This document shows, in pieces, positions 36,416 to 43,680 of a stretch of DNA of 43,680 bases. Made by a program: the position numbers and the translations under genes. Under the pieces are notes generated by a model, which worked only from the letters and a program-made list of their open reading frames with translations, made no database searches and had not been told where the DNA came from. Location: positions 1 through 43,680 of the IMG/VR virus record IMGVR_UViG_3300034200_001984; one strand, written 5' to 3'. The first letter of the stretch is position 1, and the number at the start of each line of letters is the position of its first letter. This DNA is from a virus.

Positions 36416-36831
36416 TGGTGGAGGTGACGGCCTACGATAGCCGTTTCCAATGAACGTTCGCTTTCAGATCTACACATGCTTTAATATATTTAATTTATAA
36501 GGTATATGGCATATTAACCAACCTATATGCCTTAAAGACGCATACAATCTTTCCACAATAAATTTTACATGATTTCTAGCGGATTGTCAAAACCTCTGCT
36601 ATTCAAAACGGATTTAGAGGATTACCGTTAGGCTCTTAAGCGGCGAGTAAATACTCTTCTTCAAAGCTGGCGAGAACGTCGTCAGCGTTGTTGAAGATGT
36701 ATTCAGCCTCAGCTAAGAGGTCAGAAGTATTGTCTTCTGCATTTAGTTTTTAATAGATGATTAAAGAGGCCAACTATTATCCTCTACATGCACTGAGAAG
36801 TTAGAATCCAATGTCGAATCCTTTCACCCCC
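36416..36831 (-). ncRNA. ssrA: tmRNA (SsrA) with 34-residue tag
   Basis: 416 nt on the minus strand. The 5' end GGGGGUGAAAGGAUUCGAC has the conserved tmRNA start, and its first seven bases pair with CACCUCC before an encoded ACCA 3' end. The mRNA part begins after ACUAAAU with GCA (Ala resume codon) and ends YLLAA-stop. The T-like arm ACGGC/GCCGU closes an 8-base loop (UAUCGUAG) rather than the canonical UUCRANN. tmRNA charged with Ala enters stalled ribosomes, releases them, and marks the nascent chain for ClpXP-type proteases. It needs host SmpB. None is visible here. Confidence 0.92.
36636..36740 (-). other. tmRNA tag reading frame (34 codons + TAA)
   Basis: The tag starts AEDNTSDLLA, continues EAEYIFNNADD, then VLASF, and ends EEEYLLAA. 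Ten Asp/Glu and no basic residue. Hydrophobic YLLAA at the end fits the ClpX/ClpA-recognised LAA degron. Most bacterial tags are 8-15 residues, so this is unusually long. The resume context UAAAU-GCA matches many bacterial tmRNAs. Confidence 0.88.
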
Positions 36832-36850
36832 ATAATTTCAAAGAACAATT

Positions 36851-36933
36851 GCTAGAAAGCTTTTCATTGGCTACCGTGTTTTTAACACGCTGGACGAAAT
36901 TTTACTTATTAACCCTGCCTAATCGGGTCTAGC
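36851..36933 (-). ncRNA. Structured element upstream of tmRNA
   Basis: Between the 61-residue gene and the tmRNA 5' end, an 83-nt stretch is closed by GCUAGA/UCUAGC. It contains two internal hairpins: CCC-GAUUAGGCA-GGG and CGUGUU-AAA-AACACG. This is not a tRNA fold I can complete. It may be a processing leader, a riboregulator or a further small RNA. Confidence 0.45.
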
Positions 36934-36947
36934 ACAAAATATATACA

Positions 36948-37133
36948 CTAAAATAAAGATTCAAAGTCTTTAATCAATTTATTTGCATCATCCTCTAGAT
37001 CACTTAACCCAATGAGTAGCTCTTTTGCTCTACCTGAGTTTTCATAATAATGATCTAATGTTTTATCTTTCATTTCTTTTATTGAACTAATTATTTCAGA
37101 AACTTCAATGATATGTGAATATGCATCTTTCAT
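36948..37133 (-). CDS. Hypothetical helical protein
   Basis: 61 residues, all-helical (YSHIIEVSEIISSIKEMKDK, ELLIGLSDLEDDANKLIKDF). Starts at the last base of the RNA ligase gene, so it is translated from the same message, and ends just before the RNA cluster. No family. Confidence 0.58.
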   Translation of the reverse strand: MKDAYSHIIEVSEIISSIKEMKDKTLDHYYENSGRAKELLIGLSDLEDDANKLIKDFESLF

Positions 37134-38146
37134 TAATCTTTGTAATTTCTATTAATTAATTTAAATCCAAGCGGACGACGAGAAGAGTAACTTCTTGGAT
37201 ATGAGGATGGTCTGACTACAATTCCTTCTCCCTCAAGTCCACTTGGATACTTTTGCTTGTCTGCAAGCTCTTGCAATTTTTGCAAAGGATTTGTCCATAA
37301 TTTAATAGTCGCATCTAACTCAAACTTAGCCACAAGGGGGACCGCATCGCAATGCAATGAATTTTCACAGAAACTTTTCATGTCTTCGTAACTCATGTAT
37401 TTTCTATCTTGACTAATTTGAAATACAAATATCTTAATATCTTCTAATTTGAGCTGATTACGCTGAATCCCGTTTCCACAAAGTTCACCAGCAATTACTC
37501 CAGTCCAATTTTCTGGAATAGTGAGCTTTCTTGCGGCTTTCCAGAATGTATTGTTTTCGGTTTCTTTCTTAGAAAGATTTCTAGTACAAACCTGTGTAAG
37601 TATGCCATTTTCAATAATTAATGTACAACTCGACCCATCTAATTTTTGGGTCACTGTTATATGAGAATCGTGATTAAGAACCTTATTGACCAATTCTGGA
37701 TCGTTCAATCCGTTATCTTCATCGGTTTTAGAAGCTAAATGCGTTGGAAAATCTCCTAATGTTTCACCGGAAAGATTAGCTGGAATTTCCTTAACGTATT
37801 TTTGAATGCCAAGTAATTCTGTTAAATTTTCCCCAACAACTGTAGTTTCCGCAAATTGTTCGGGAAACTCACTCAAAGGAATAACCAAACCGCTCGAATA
37901 CTCTCCTCGAAGTTTAATATTTTTTAGTCTAATGGGTTTATCTGGATTTTTTTGATCAACCAGGAACTCGGACCAATTATAACGAGGGACGACAGTATCG
38001 ATAGTAATAAAAACTACTTTATCACCCTCTTTGTGAATTCCTTTTTTAACAATTGTTTGCCAGCCCAAAATTTCAGCAATTTCTAAAGACTCAGCATTAC
38101 TATGCTCTCTGATATTTTTTATGATTTCAATTGATGCTAATTTCAT
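37133..38146 (-). CDS. RNA ligase, DRB0094/Rnl5-type
   Basis: 337 residues. An N-terminal ~120-residue OB-like domain (GWQTIVKKGIHKEGDKVVFI, then YNW..F and LRGEYSSGLVIPL) is followed by the ligase core. TQKLDGSSCTL holds the nucleotidyl-lysine K168, VCTRNLSKKE is the next motif, AGELCGNGIQRN motif III, EGEGIVVR motif IV and LGFKLIN motif V. OB-first order is that of the Deinococcus Rnl (DRB0094) family, which seals nicked RNA, including RNA:DNA nicks. It is the second ligase in the window and directly precedes the tmRNA/tRNA cluster. Confidence 0.88.
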   Translation of the reverse strand: MKLASIEIIKNIREHSNAESLEIAEILGWQTIVKKGIHKEGDKVVFITIDTVVPRYNWSEFLVDQKNPDKPIRLKNIKLRGEYSSGLVIPLSEFPEQFAETTVVGENLTELLGIQKYVKEIPANLSGETLGDFPTHLASKTDEDNGLNDPELVNKVLNHDSHITVTQKLDGSSCTLIIENGILTQVCTRNLSKKETENNTFWKAARKLTIPENWTGVIAGELCGNGIQRNQLKLEDIKIFVFQISQDRKYMSYEDMKSFCENSLHCDAVPLVAKFELDATIKLWTNPLQKLQELADKQKYPSGLEGEGIVVRPSSYPRSYSSRRPLGFKLINRNYKD

Positions 38147-38154
38147 ATTTTTAA

Positions 38155-38183
38155 ATGGTATGAACTATTTTCAATTTAGTCAA
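38155..38183 (-). promoter_or_regulatory. Sigma70-type promoter
   Basis: TTGACT, 17 bases, TACCAT on the minus strand, 9 bases before the RNA ligase ATG. It probably drives the ligase, the 61-residue gene and perhaps the RNA cluster. Confidence 0.6.
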
Positions 38184-38191
38184 GAAAAATC

Positions 38192-38782
38192 TTAACTTCT
38201 TGTCACACTTTTTTCTGAAGTGAAGCCATTCACCCAAACGGCTTGCCATGGATAAGGCGCGTTTCCAGTTCCGGTCGATAGTGTTCCATATGTGGTATTA
38301 TTGTATTCCCAATTTGAGCCATTCCAGAGTACGGTTTCGTCTCCGTATGTGTAAGCTGGTCTGCCATTTGATAAAGATGTTGGATTTAAAATTCTCCAAG
38401 ATTGTCCGCCAACTGGAACCCCGCCAATATACCAACCGTCCATTTTTACGCCAGCCTCATTATCCGCAAGACTATTAAGTGGATCGGCGGGATTGTAGTC
38501 TGGTAAATTTGTAATCAATTCCCAGCAATGACTGGCGTATGGCAGGTATCCAACTCCGCATGTTATATTTTTGAATGCGTAAAGAGCGCGAGAATTCATA
38601 TTAGTTTCAAAATTCCTGCCGAGTGATATAACTGCATCATTGAGATTATATTGAATTCCAGTAAATTCGCCTCTAAAATTGTAATTTACAACTGGTTCTG
38701 GAGCACTGTAGTTTAAAACCTTAAGTTTGCCATCAACTTTAAGGTTTCCATCGACTTTTAAAATGAAATTTTCTGTTGGCAT
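38192..38782 (-). CDS. Putative structural/tail-associated protein
   Basis: 196 residues. MPTENFILKVDGNLKVDGKL is a short strand repeat, followed by a Gly/Asn/Tyr/Trp-rich beta domain (YPASHCWELITNL-like, VGGQSWRILNP, ETVLWNGSNWEYNNTTYG). Such composition is typical of phage fibre or neck decorations. Cys at two places. No family named. Follows the late-type gene group to its right. Confidence 0.55.
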   Translation of the reverse strand: MPTENFILKVDGNLKVDGKLKVLNYSAPEPVVNYNFRGEFTGIQYNLNDAVISLGRNFETNMNSRALYAFKNITCGVGYLPYASHCWELITNLPDYNPADPLNSLADNEAGVKMDGWYIGGVPVGGQSWRILNPTSLSNGRPAYTYGDETVLWNGSNWEYNNTTYGTLSTGTGNAPYPWQAVWVNGFTSEKSVTRS

Positions 38783-38826
38783 GATATTTAATACACTTAT
38801 TATTTTTAATTTTTATTTGTTTTTAA

Positions 38827-39228
38827 TCAAACTAAATTACCTGTCCAGCAAAATACAACATTGTCAAAATTTTCTAATTTTTTAACCAAATTGTGTCTAA
38901 TTAGTTTTTGCCATATATCGTATTTATTTGCCAGTCCGCCGCCCAGTTGGGATATATAAAAAATATTATTCGGCGAATTTTTAATTGTTTTTTCTAGTTT
39001 TTCTAACTCTTCAAAAAAGACAGAAGAATATTCTTCTGGTTTATAAAACGATTCGTCGCGGTTGTCTGGAAATTTTTTCGTAATAAAGCCGATAGCTCTT
39101 TTATGGAATCTTAATTTTGCCGCCCCGCCAGTTCCGCGTCTTTCTAAATTATCTCCAAATACAAAATACGCATTAGAATTAGCATCTAAAAAAGATTCTG
39201 TTACTGTTAATGAATTATAAATAGCCAT
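38827..39228 (-). CDS. Conserved phage protein ('FVFGDN' family, macro-like)
   Basis: 133 residues with AYFVFGDNLERRGTGGAAKL, RAIGFITKKFPDNRDESFYK and FYISQLGGGLANKYDIWQ. The 'FGDN..r.G.GGAA..R....a.GI.TK' block is widespread in phages and some bacteria and resembles a Gly-rich nucleotide-binding (macro-type) loop. A role with ADP-ribose or nucleotides is conceivable but unproven. Confidence 0.72.
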   Translation of the reverse strand: MAIYNSLTVTESFLDANSNAYFVFGDNLERRGTGGAAKLRFHKRAIGFITKKFPDNRDESFYKPEEYSSVFFEELEKLEKTIKNSPNNIFYISQLGGGLANKYDIWQKLIRHNLVKKLENFDNVVFCWTGNLV

Positions 39229-39245
39229 TTTAAGGATATGGTTAA

Positions 39246-39476
39246 TTATTCTTCATCGCTCTCATTAAAGTTCTTGCCGCTTTTCTGCTGTCTCATCTTT
39301 TTGATTTTTTTTTTCTGATCTTCAGAAAGAATACCCAGCACTTCTTCGCGCCAAGTCCTGTTAGCCTCCTTGTTTGAGATTGGAGGTTCGCCTTTTTTTG
39401 ATTTTTTCTTTAATGCTTGTCTGATCTCCGCCATCATTGGAGACGATTTTAAGGATGGCCATGTTGCAATATACAT
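39246..39476 (-). CDS. Hypothetical basic protein
   Basis: 76 residues, Lys-rich with a helical MAEIRQALKKKSKKGEPPIS and DQKKKIKKMRQQKSGK. Contains an A10 run in frame, showing that long homopolymers are tolerated in this sequence. No family. Confidence 0.58.
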   Translation of the reverse strand: MYIATWPSLKSSPMMAEIRQALKKKSKKGEPPISNKEANRTWREEVLGILSEDQKKKIKKMRQQKSGKNFNESDEE

Positions 39477-39508
39477 ATTTTATTTTATTTTATTTTATTT
39501 TTGTGTGT

Positions 39509-40105
39509 TTAAAAACTATTTATGTGTTTTATGAATTCTGAAACTTTTTTAAAAGTATTGCAAGTTACCGACTCTTGCTCTTGCCATGTTGTTGTACTTA
39601 GTTGGATTTGTCCGTCGTGGTTTTCAACCTTGTCAATCAAAAGGTCGGCTTCTTCTTTTTTGCTCGCCAATTTGAAATTAATAAACTGCTTTCTTGTATA
39701 TTCAAAATCTAAGTCATTAAATTCTTTTTTATTTTTTAAGTTTTTGTAAGTTTCCGCTGCGTCTCCTGGCAAGAACGCAATTGCTACTTTTTTGAATTCA
39801 AAATTTACGCTTGTTTCTAGTAGATTTATTAAATTTAACCTACTTGCTTCATTGAGAAATAGTCCATTTAGTAGTACATTTTTACGCTTCTTGTTTTTTG
39901 TGAAAATTTTTACGCATCTATTCAGTGTTTCTTCCATTACCATTTGCTCAACTATTTTATTCTCAACAATCGCGCTTTTAGAAAGCTTTAATCTAATTGA
40001 AGAGGATGAAACCAATTCATAGTCGTCATTTTCTTCAATAAATTTTTCACAAAAAATATCTTTTTCCGCGCAGGTTGGTCCATAGCAATATGCCAGTATT
40101 TTCAT
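39509..40105 (-). CDS. PNK-like P-loop protein with degenerate Walker A
   Basis: 198 residues. The start MKILAYCYGPTCAEKDIFCE sits where a Walker A would, but GxxxxGK(S/T) is lost (GPTCAEKD). Later VLLNGLFLNEASRLNLINLL resembles the 'DTNLNPERR' helix of PNK-type kinases, and FKKVAIAFLPGDAAETYKNL the following strand-helix. Likely derived from a PNK-type kinase that lost ATP binding. It could bind RNA ends without phosphorylating, or be an unrelated alpha/beta protein. Confidence 0.5.
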   Translation of the reverse strand: MKILAYCYGPTCAEKDIFCEKFIEENDDYELVSSSSIRLKLSKSAIVENKIVEQMVMEETLNRCVKIFTKNKKRKNVLLNGLFLNEASRLNLINLLETSVNFEFKKVAIAFLPGDAAETYKNLKNKKEFNDLDFEYTRKQFINFKLASKKEEADLLIDKVENHDGQIQLSTTTWQEQESVTCNTFKKVSEFIKHINSF

Positions 40106-40110
40106 CTATA

Positions 40111-40920
40111 TTAACTAATTTTCTTTTTGATTCTTTGAATAAGTGAAAAGATAGTTTTATTTGGAATTTCTGAAATAGAAGTCCAGTTGGAGGCGTCTTC
40201 AATTCCTTCTTTTACCAAAGTGTCTTTGATAGTATCAAACGATATATTAGCCTTTGACATTAAATCTTTCAATACATTAGATGGATGGCTCGCTGAGACT
40301 TGAGTTTCAGTTCCCGACTCGGTATGGATGACAGTTTGGTTTTTAGAGTCCCCAAGTTCGTCGCTACCTAAAATATTAATTCTCAAAAAATTTCTAACAG
40401 ATCTGACGAATGCTCTATTTTCGGCAATAGCCATTAAGAAATCTTTGGCAAAACTTTTAGTATTATCAAGATGCGCGTCGGCAAGTGATTCAAACTCTAC
40501 TTCTTGACCACTTGTTTCAAAATTAGGCATCCAGGTAATTTTGCACGATACTGCAACATGATTTTGAGTGCAATTAAATACGTTGTATTGGACTTTTGAA
40601 TAACCCCTGATATTTGCCAAGTCTTTTATGCCGCCCAACAAAATTAAAAGTTGCGAATCCTCTAAATCCTGCACGTTTAAATTTTTATTTTCAGTTCCGG
40701 ACGGAAATTTTGACAAGTTTGGAACAAGGTATTTTGTGTCAATCATCCTCCTCCAATTAACAAGACCATCTTCCGTAAATTCGTAAGATTTCCCATCTAG
40801 CAAGCCAAGCTCATCCCTTTTGAAGGTGGATTTATATTTCACGTTGTCGTCAACAACTTGCGAATCATCTAAAGTATTAATCATTTCTGAGTTTTCTTCG
40901 TTTTTTTTAATTTTTGGCAT
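40111..40920 (-). CDS. Hypothetical, possible single-strand annealing-type protein
   Basis: 269 residues. Acidic start, then a domain with GGIKDLANIRGYSKVQYNVF, then NHVAVSCKITWMPNFETSG, and a helix ENRAFVRSVRNFLRINILG. The last block resembles the 'AeT.A..RAlR..lGi' helix of Rad52-like annealing proteins. The C-terminus (ANISFDTIKDTLVKEGIEDA) looks like a small helical domain. The assignment is tentative. Confidence 0.45.
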   Translation of the reverse strand: MPKIKKNEENSEMINTLDDSQVVDDNVKYKSTFKRDELGLLDGKSYEFTEDGLVNWRRMIDTKYLVPNLSKFPSGTENKNLNVQDLEDSQLLILLGGIKDLANIRGYSKVQYNVFNCTQNHVAVSCKITWMPNFETSGQEVEFESLADAHLDNTKSFAKDFLMAIAENRAFVRSVRNFLRINILGSDELGDSKNQTVIHTESGTETQVSASHPSNVLKDLMSKANISFDTIKDTLVKEGIEDASNWTSISEIPNKTIFSLIQRIKKKIS

Positions 40921-40924
40921 ATAT

Positions 40925-42169
40925 TTAAGGGTTATATATGTAGCAATTTTCTAACTCTTTGCCTAAACTTTCCTTGTCATTTATTTCGGAAATTTTTTGC
41001 TCAATTGCTGGGCATGGTTTATTTTCCAGAAGGGCGGTTTTTGTTAAAAATTTACTACCATTTGAAATAATAATACGAGAACTTTTCATTATTGTCAAGT
41101 CATTAATTCTGCCAAATGAATCTTCCGATAAATTTTTTGACCATGATGTTTGGTCAAGCATATTTATATTTTTAATATCTAAAAACTTAAATTTTAAATC
41201 ATTTATTTCTTGCTCTGCAAAATCATTCTTTATCAATGCGACTGCTATATTGAATCCATCTTTGATGCCTTTTTCAATAAATTTGATAGCTTCGTCTATT
41301 TTTGATAGATGTTTTTTTTCAATATGGAATATAAGTGACGATATATTTTGCTTTAAATTCTTCAATTGGTCAAGATCAAATGGCATTGAGGTTATAACGC
41401 AGCATTTTCTAATTGAAAGATTCATTATTGCGGAATTTATGTTGTCTTGCTTTACCTCGTTAGATTTTAAATAATCAAATCTTATATTAAGTGGCGTTTC
41501 TTTTAAATCTGTAATTGCAAATAATTGATCTGGAACAAATTCTATTGCTATTTTTGAATAATTTTTTCCAAAAAATAATGATTCAATTTCCAACTCGCTC
41601 GAAAGTTTTAGATCAGGCAGGGCAGAGTTTATTTCTTTAATAATTTGCTCTGGCTTTATCCTGTTTATTATCATTTCAGGATCTTCATTTGAATATTTTG
41701 GTTTTTTCCCATTTAGCGGTGCCATAATTGTAAATTGTTTTCCATTGTTCCAATATGGACCAGCAACTTCAGGCTGGACAGCTGAATATAAGCTCACGCA
41801 CGGGGTTCCGAAGCTTGAGCACATATGCGTCGAAAAACTATCATTTGTAATAAGCAAACTTGCGTTTTTTAATATAAATGCTGTTTGGTGGATATTTGTT
41901 ATCCCCTGAAGATTTAAACAGTTTCCCAATTTTGGATCGTTTTGGCTCCCGATTTGAATAATTCCATACCCCGCCGCATTTACTTTTTCGAATACAAAAT
42001 CAATTACGTCTTGATAATATGAATAATTTTTAGAATTCGTGCCGCTGCTTGCGTGAATTACAATATATTTATCAAATGGCGTTGGATAATATGATGTATA
42101 AATATAGGGTTTGCCTAATTTTTTGGGACTTATTCCGCAATTTAAGCTGTATTTTTCTATTAAGTGCAT
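40925..42169 (-). CDS. GT9 heptosyltransferase-like half, probably split from the upstream GT4 gene
   Basis: 414 residues. KYIVIHASSGTNSKNYSYYQ, GIIQIGSQNDP, then SLLITNDSFSTHMCSSFGTP are the C-terminal-lobe motifs of GT9 (heptosyltransferase), with D-S-F-S-T-H as the donor site. The N-terminal lobe is missing here and lies at the end of the upstream ORF (KKILYVMPGFMEDCFLSTAV). The remaining ~200 residues are a second, helical/Rossmann-like domain of unknown role. Start ATG follows the upstream stop by only a few bases in the +1 frame. Together the ORFs look like one polyfunctional transferase. Confidence 0.7.
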   Translation of the reverse strand: MHLIEKYSLNCGISPKKLGKPYIYTSYYPTPFDKYIVIHASSGTNSKNYSYYQDVIDFVFEKVNAAGYGIIQIGSQNDPKLGNCLNLQGITNIHQTAFILKNASLLITNDSFSTHMCSSFGTPCVSLYSAVQPEVAGPYWNNGKQFTIMAPLNGKKPKYSNEDPEMIINRIKPEQIIKEINSALPDLKLSSELEIESLFFGKNYSKIAIEFVPDQLFAITDLKETPLNIRFDYLKSNEVKQDNINSAIMNLSIRKCCVITSMPFDLDQLKNLKQNISSLIFHIEKKHLSKIDEAIKFIEKGIKDGFNIAVALIKNDFAEQEINDLKFKFLDIKNINMLDQTSWSKNLSEDSFGRINDLTIMKSSRIIISNGSKFLTKTALLENKPCPAIEQKISEINDKESLGKELENCYIYNP

Positions 42170-42173
42170 TTTA

Positions 42174-43680
42174 TTAAAGTAGTAATTTATTTATTCCATT
42201 ATGGATATAGTTCATTGATCTTTGAGTTGAAAGATGCGGCGTAAAACATATGTCAAACCATCCCTGATGTTCTCCGATTCCTTCCATTTTCATATGATCT
42301 TCCATTTCTTGAGAGTATGGAATCCAAGCAGTTATATTTTTATTTCCGTCGAATATTGATTTAAATTCTTGACTGGTTGATACGTAAATATCCCAATTTT
42401 CTTCTTCGTACGCTTCTCTCAAGCTTTCCAATACTGCAGTCGATAAAAAGCAATCTTCCATAAAACCAGGCATAACGTAAAGTATTTTTTTCTTATCGTT
42501 TTTTATAATTAAATCGTTTATTGATGATCGATTATTTTTTTGATTTAATTCGTTCAAATCCTTCTGAGCGACGTGTCTAAAATAATTTTCAATTTGTTGT
42601 CGAGGAGTATTTTTTGCCAATTCACTCATCCAGTAAAGTAAACCTTCATCGTCGTCTTCCACAACGCGATCTAGAATTATCTTATAAAGTGATTTTACCC
42701 ACTCTTTGTCTTGCAACTGTCCGTTGATTTCACCATTTGGATTTGGATTTGCCGCAACTGATTGAATAAAATTGCTTTCGTCTTCTTCGTTTACATATGG
42801 AGAGGAGTCAATAAAATTTTCTATTTTTGCCCCAATATTTTCAATAGAAAAATTTTGTAAAGCCCATTTCCTAGCACCCTTGCCCCATTTTTCTTTTTCT
42901 TTTTTAGACATTTTAAAAAAAACATCTAATTGTTCCGCTATAGAAACTGGAGAAGTGGATGCTTTTATAAACTCAGTACCGTGTTCAAGATATTTATTCC
43001 ATTTTAATGGCAAAGAATACGCACCATCTTCACAACATTCTTGCCCGCAACTATAATCTGTGACAAGTGTTACCAATTCTGTTAATTTAGCCTCTTGAAT
43101 TGGTATTTCTTGTCCGCCGCTTGTAAAAGCATGGACATAAACATCCATTAAATTATAAACTTCATTGAGTTGCGATTCTGTAACTCCCAGCCCAACTGAG
43201 GTACTATTTTGAGAATTTTGCGTTTTGCAAAATGGGCATGTTTTGCCCTCTAGTGAGATAGGTTTCTCAATTTTTTGAAAATTTTTATCTAATTTAAAAA
43301 TCCCTTTGTCATCAACTTCGAATTTTTGATCTCGGTCATCAAATGATTTCACCTCGTATTCTTTACATTTAGAGCAAATATATGTAATCAATATTTCTTT
43401 TGGGTCTATTCCATGCTGGTGAGCTTGTGACCTAATGTTCCATCCCTCTGAAAGACTGGTATGGAGCAAAAGATATGTATTTTTAACTTGAGGATTATTA
43501 TTTTTCCAAATTTTATAGCCCTCCATTAAGTTTGGGACAAGCTTTCTTAATTGGTTTCTAAATACAAATCCAATAATAGTGGAATCTTCTGGAATATTGT
43601 TTTTAATTCTAATTTGTTTTCTTTCGCTATCGCTCAACTTATAGAAATGCTTGGATTCAATGGGTCCATGTACCGTTTTT
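42174..43680 (-). CDS. GT4-type glycosyltransferase with start of GT9 domain (partial)
   Basis: The frame continues upstream past the TTG at 43637 to the window edge (HGPIESKHFYKLSDSERKQI), so the N-terminus is outside. GT4-like features: TIIGFVFRNQLRKLVPNLME, a zinc-ribbon-like insertion (CSKCKEY...CPFCKTQN), SGGQEIPIQEAK, DYSCGQECCEDGAYSLPLKW and WGKGARKWALQNFS. The last ~110 residues (KKILYVMPGFMEDCFLSTAV, WDIYVSTSQEF) are the N-lobe of a GT9 transferase whose C-lobe is the next ORF. Nucleotide-sugar-dependent transfer to phage or host surface glycan is likely. Confidence 0.75.
   Translation of the reverse strand, partial: KTVHGPIESKHFYKLSDSERKQIRIKNNIPEDSTIIGFVFRNQLRKLVPNLMEGYKIWKNNNPQVKNTYLLLHTSLSEGWNIRSQAHQHGIDPKEILITYICSKCKEYEVKSFDDRDQKFEVDDKGIFKLDKNFQKIEKPISLEGKTCPFCKTQNSQNSTSVGLGVTESQLNEVYNLMDVYVHAFTSGGQEIPIQEAKLTELVTLVTDYSCGQECCEDGAYSLPLKWNKYLEHGTEFIKASTSPVSIAEQLDVFFKMSKKEKEKWGKGARKWALQNFSIENIGAKIENFIDSSPYVNEEDESNFIQSVAANPNPNGEINGQLQDKEWVKSLYKIILDRVVEDDDEGLLYWMSELAKNTPRQQIENYFRHVAQKDLNELNQKNNRSSINDLIIKNDKKKILYVMPGFMEDCFLSTAVLESLREAYEEENWDIYVSTSQEFKSIFDGNKNITAWIPYSQEMEDHMKMEGIGEHQGWFDICFTPHLSTQRSMNYIHNGINKLLL

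Noticed and set aside
40959-41474. Plus-strand 171-codon ORF
   Set aside because: Antisense shadow of the GT9-like gene. Ser/Phe-rich translation is typical of an AT-rich reverse frame.

Overview
The window looks like part of a large tailed-phage genome (Caudoviricetes), AT-rich and tightly packed. Nearly all genes lie on the minus strand, are short, and overlap by ATGA or similar junctions. Phage character rests on four YopX-like proteins, phage ABA-sandwich proteins, ThyX, Hsp20, T4-type RNA ligase and kinase homologues, three free-standing homing endonucleases, a tRNA gene and a tmRNA gene. The host cannot be named. Stop codons TAA, TAG and TGA all end recognisable genes, so I assume the standard bacterial code.

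Layout. Positions 1-7.5 kb and 38-43.7 kb hold probable virion, surface and sugar genes: a repeat-rich ESET/PT protein running off the left edge, its shorter paralogue, a broken zincin-like protein with a PT-rich tail, a two-domain glycosyltransferase, a DUF3431 protein, a metallopeptidase/VWA protein, and a GT4-GT9 glycosyltransferase pair running off the right edge. From 7.5 to 16 kb are hsp20 (flanked by a 15-bp inverted repeat), a dual-specificity-phosphatase-like protein, an AbrB-like protein, thyX with an HNH endonuclease gene embedded next to a duplicated thyX 5' end, and a LAGLIDADG endonuclease. From 16 to 36 kb is a hypervariable accessory region of small genes, served by a recurrent sigma70-like promoter (TTGAC, 17 bp, TAATAT). 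It contains a GC-richer coiled-coil cassette, repeated YopX and ABA-sandwich genes, a segmental duplication, and several frameshifted genes.

The most coherent functional theme is RNA repair and translation rescue. The window has a PNK-type kinase overlapping a metallophosphoesterase, a nucleotidyltransferase-fold protein, a T4 Rnl1-like ligase next to a second metallophosphoesterase, and a second ligase of the DRB0094/Rnl5 type. Beside that second ligase are tRNA-Gly(UCC) and a complete tmRNA, with one base between them. The tmRNA encodes a 34-residue acidic tag ending YLLAA, which is unusually long. I infer a programme that counters host RNA damage and recycles stalled ribosomes during infection.

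At least seven reading frames are interrupted: A7 or G7 homopolymers, a 17-bp tandem duplication, an in-frame TAA, and single-base shifts. Some may be assembly errors, some may be real decay or slippage. Read-level data would decide.
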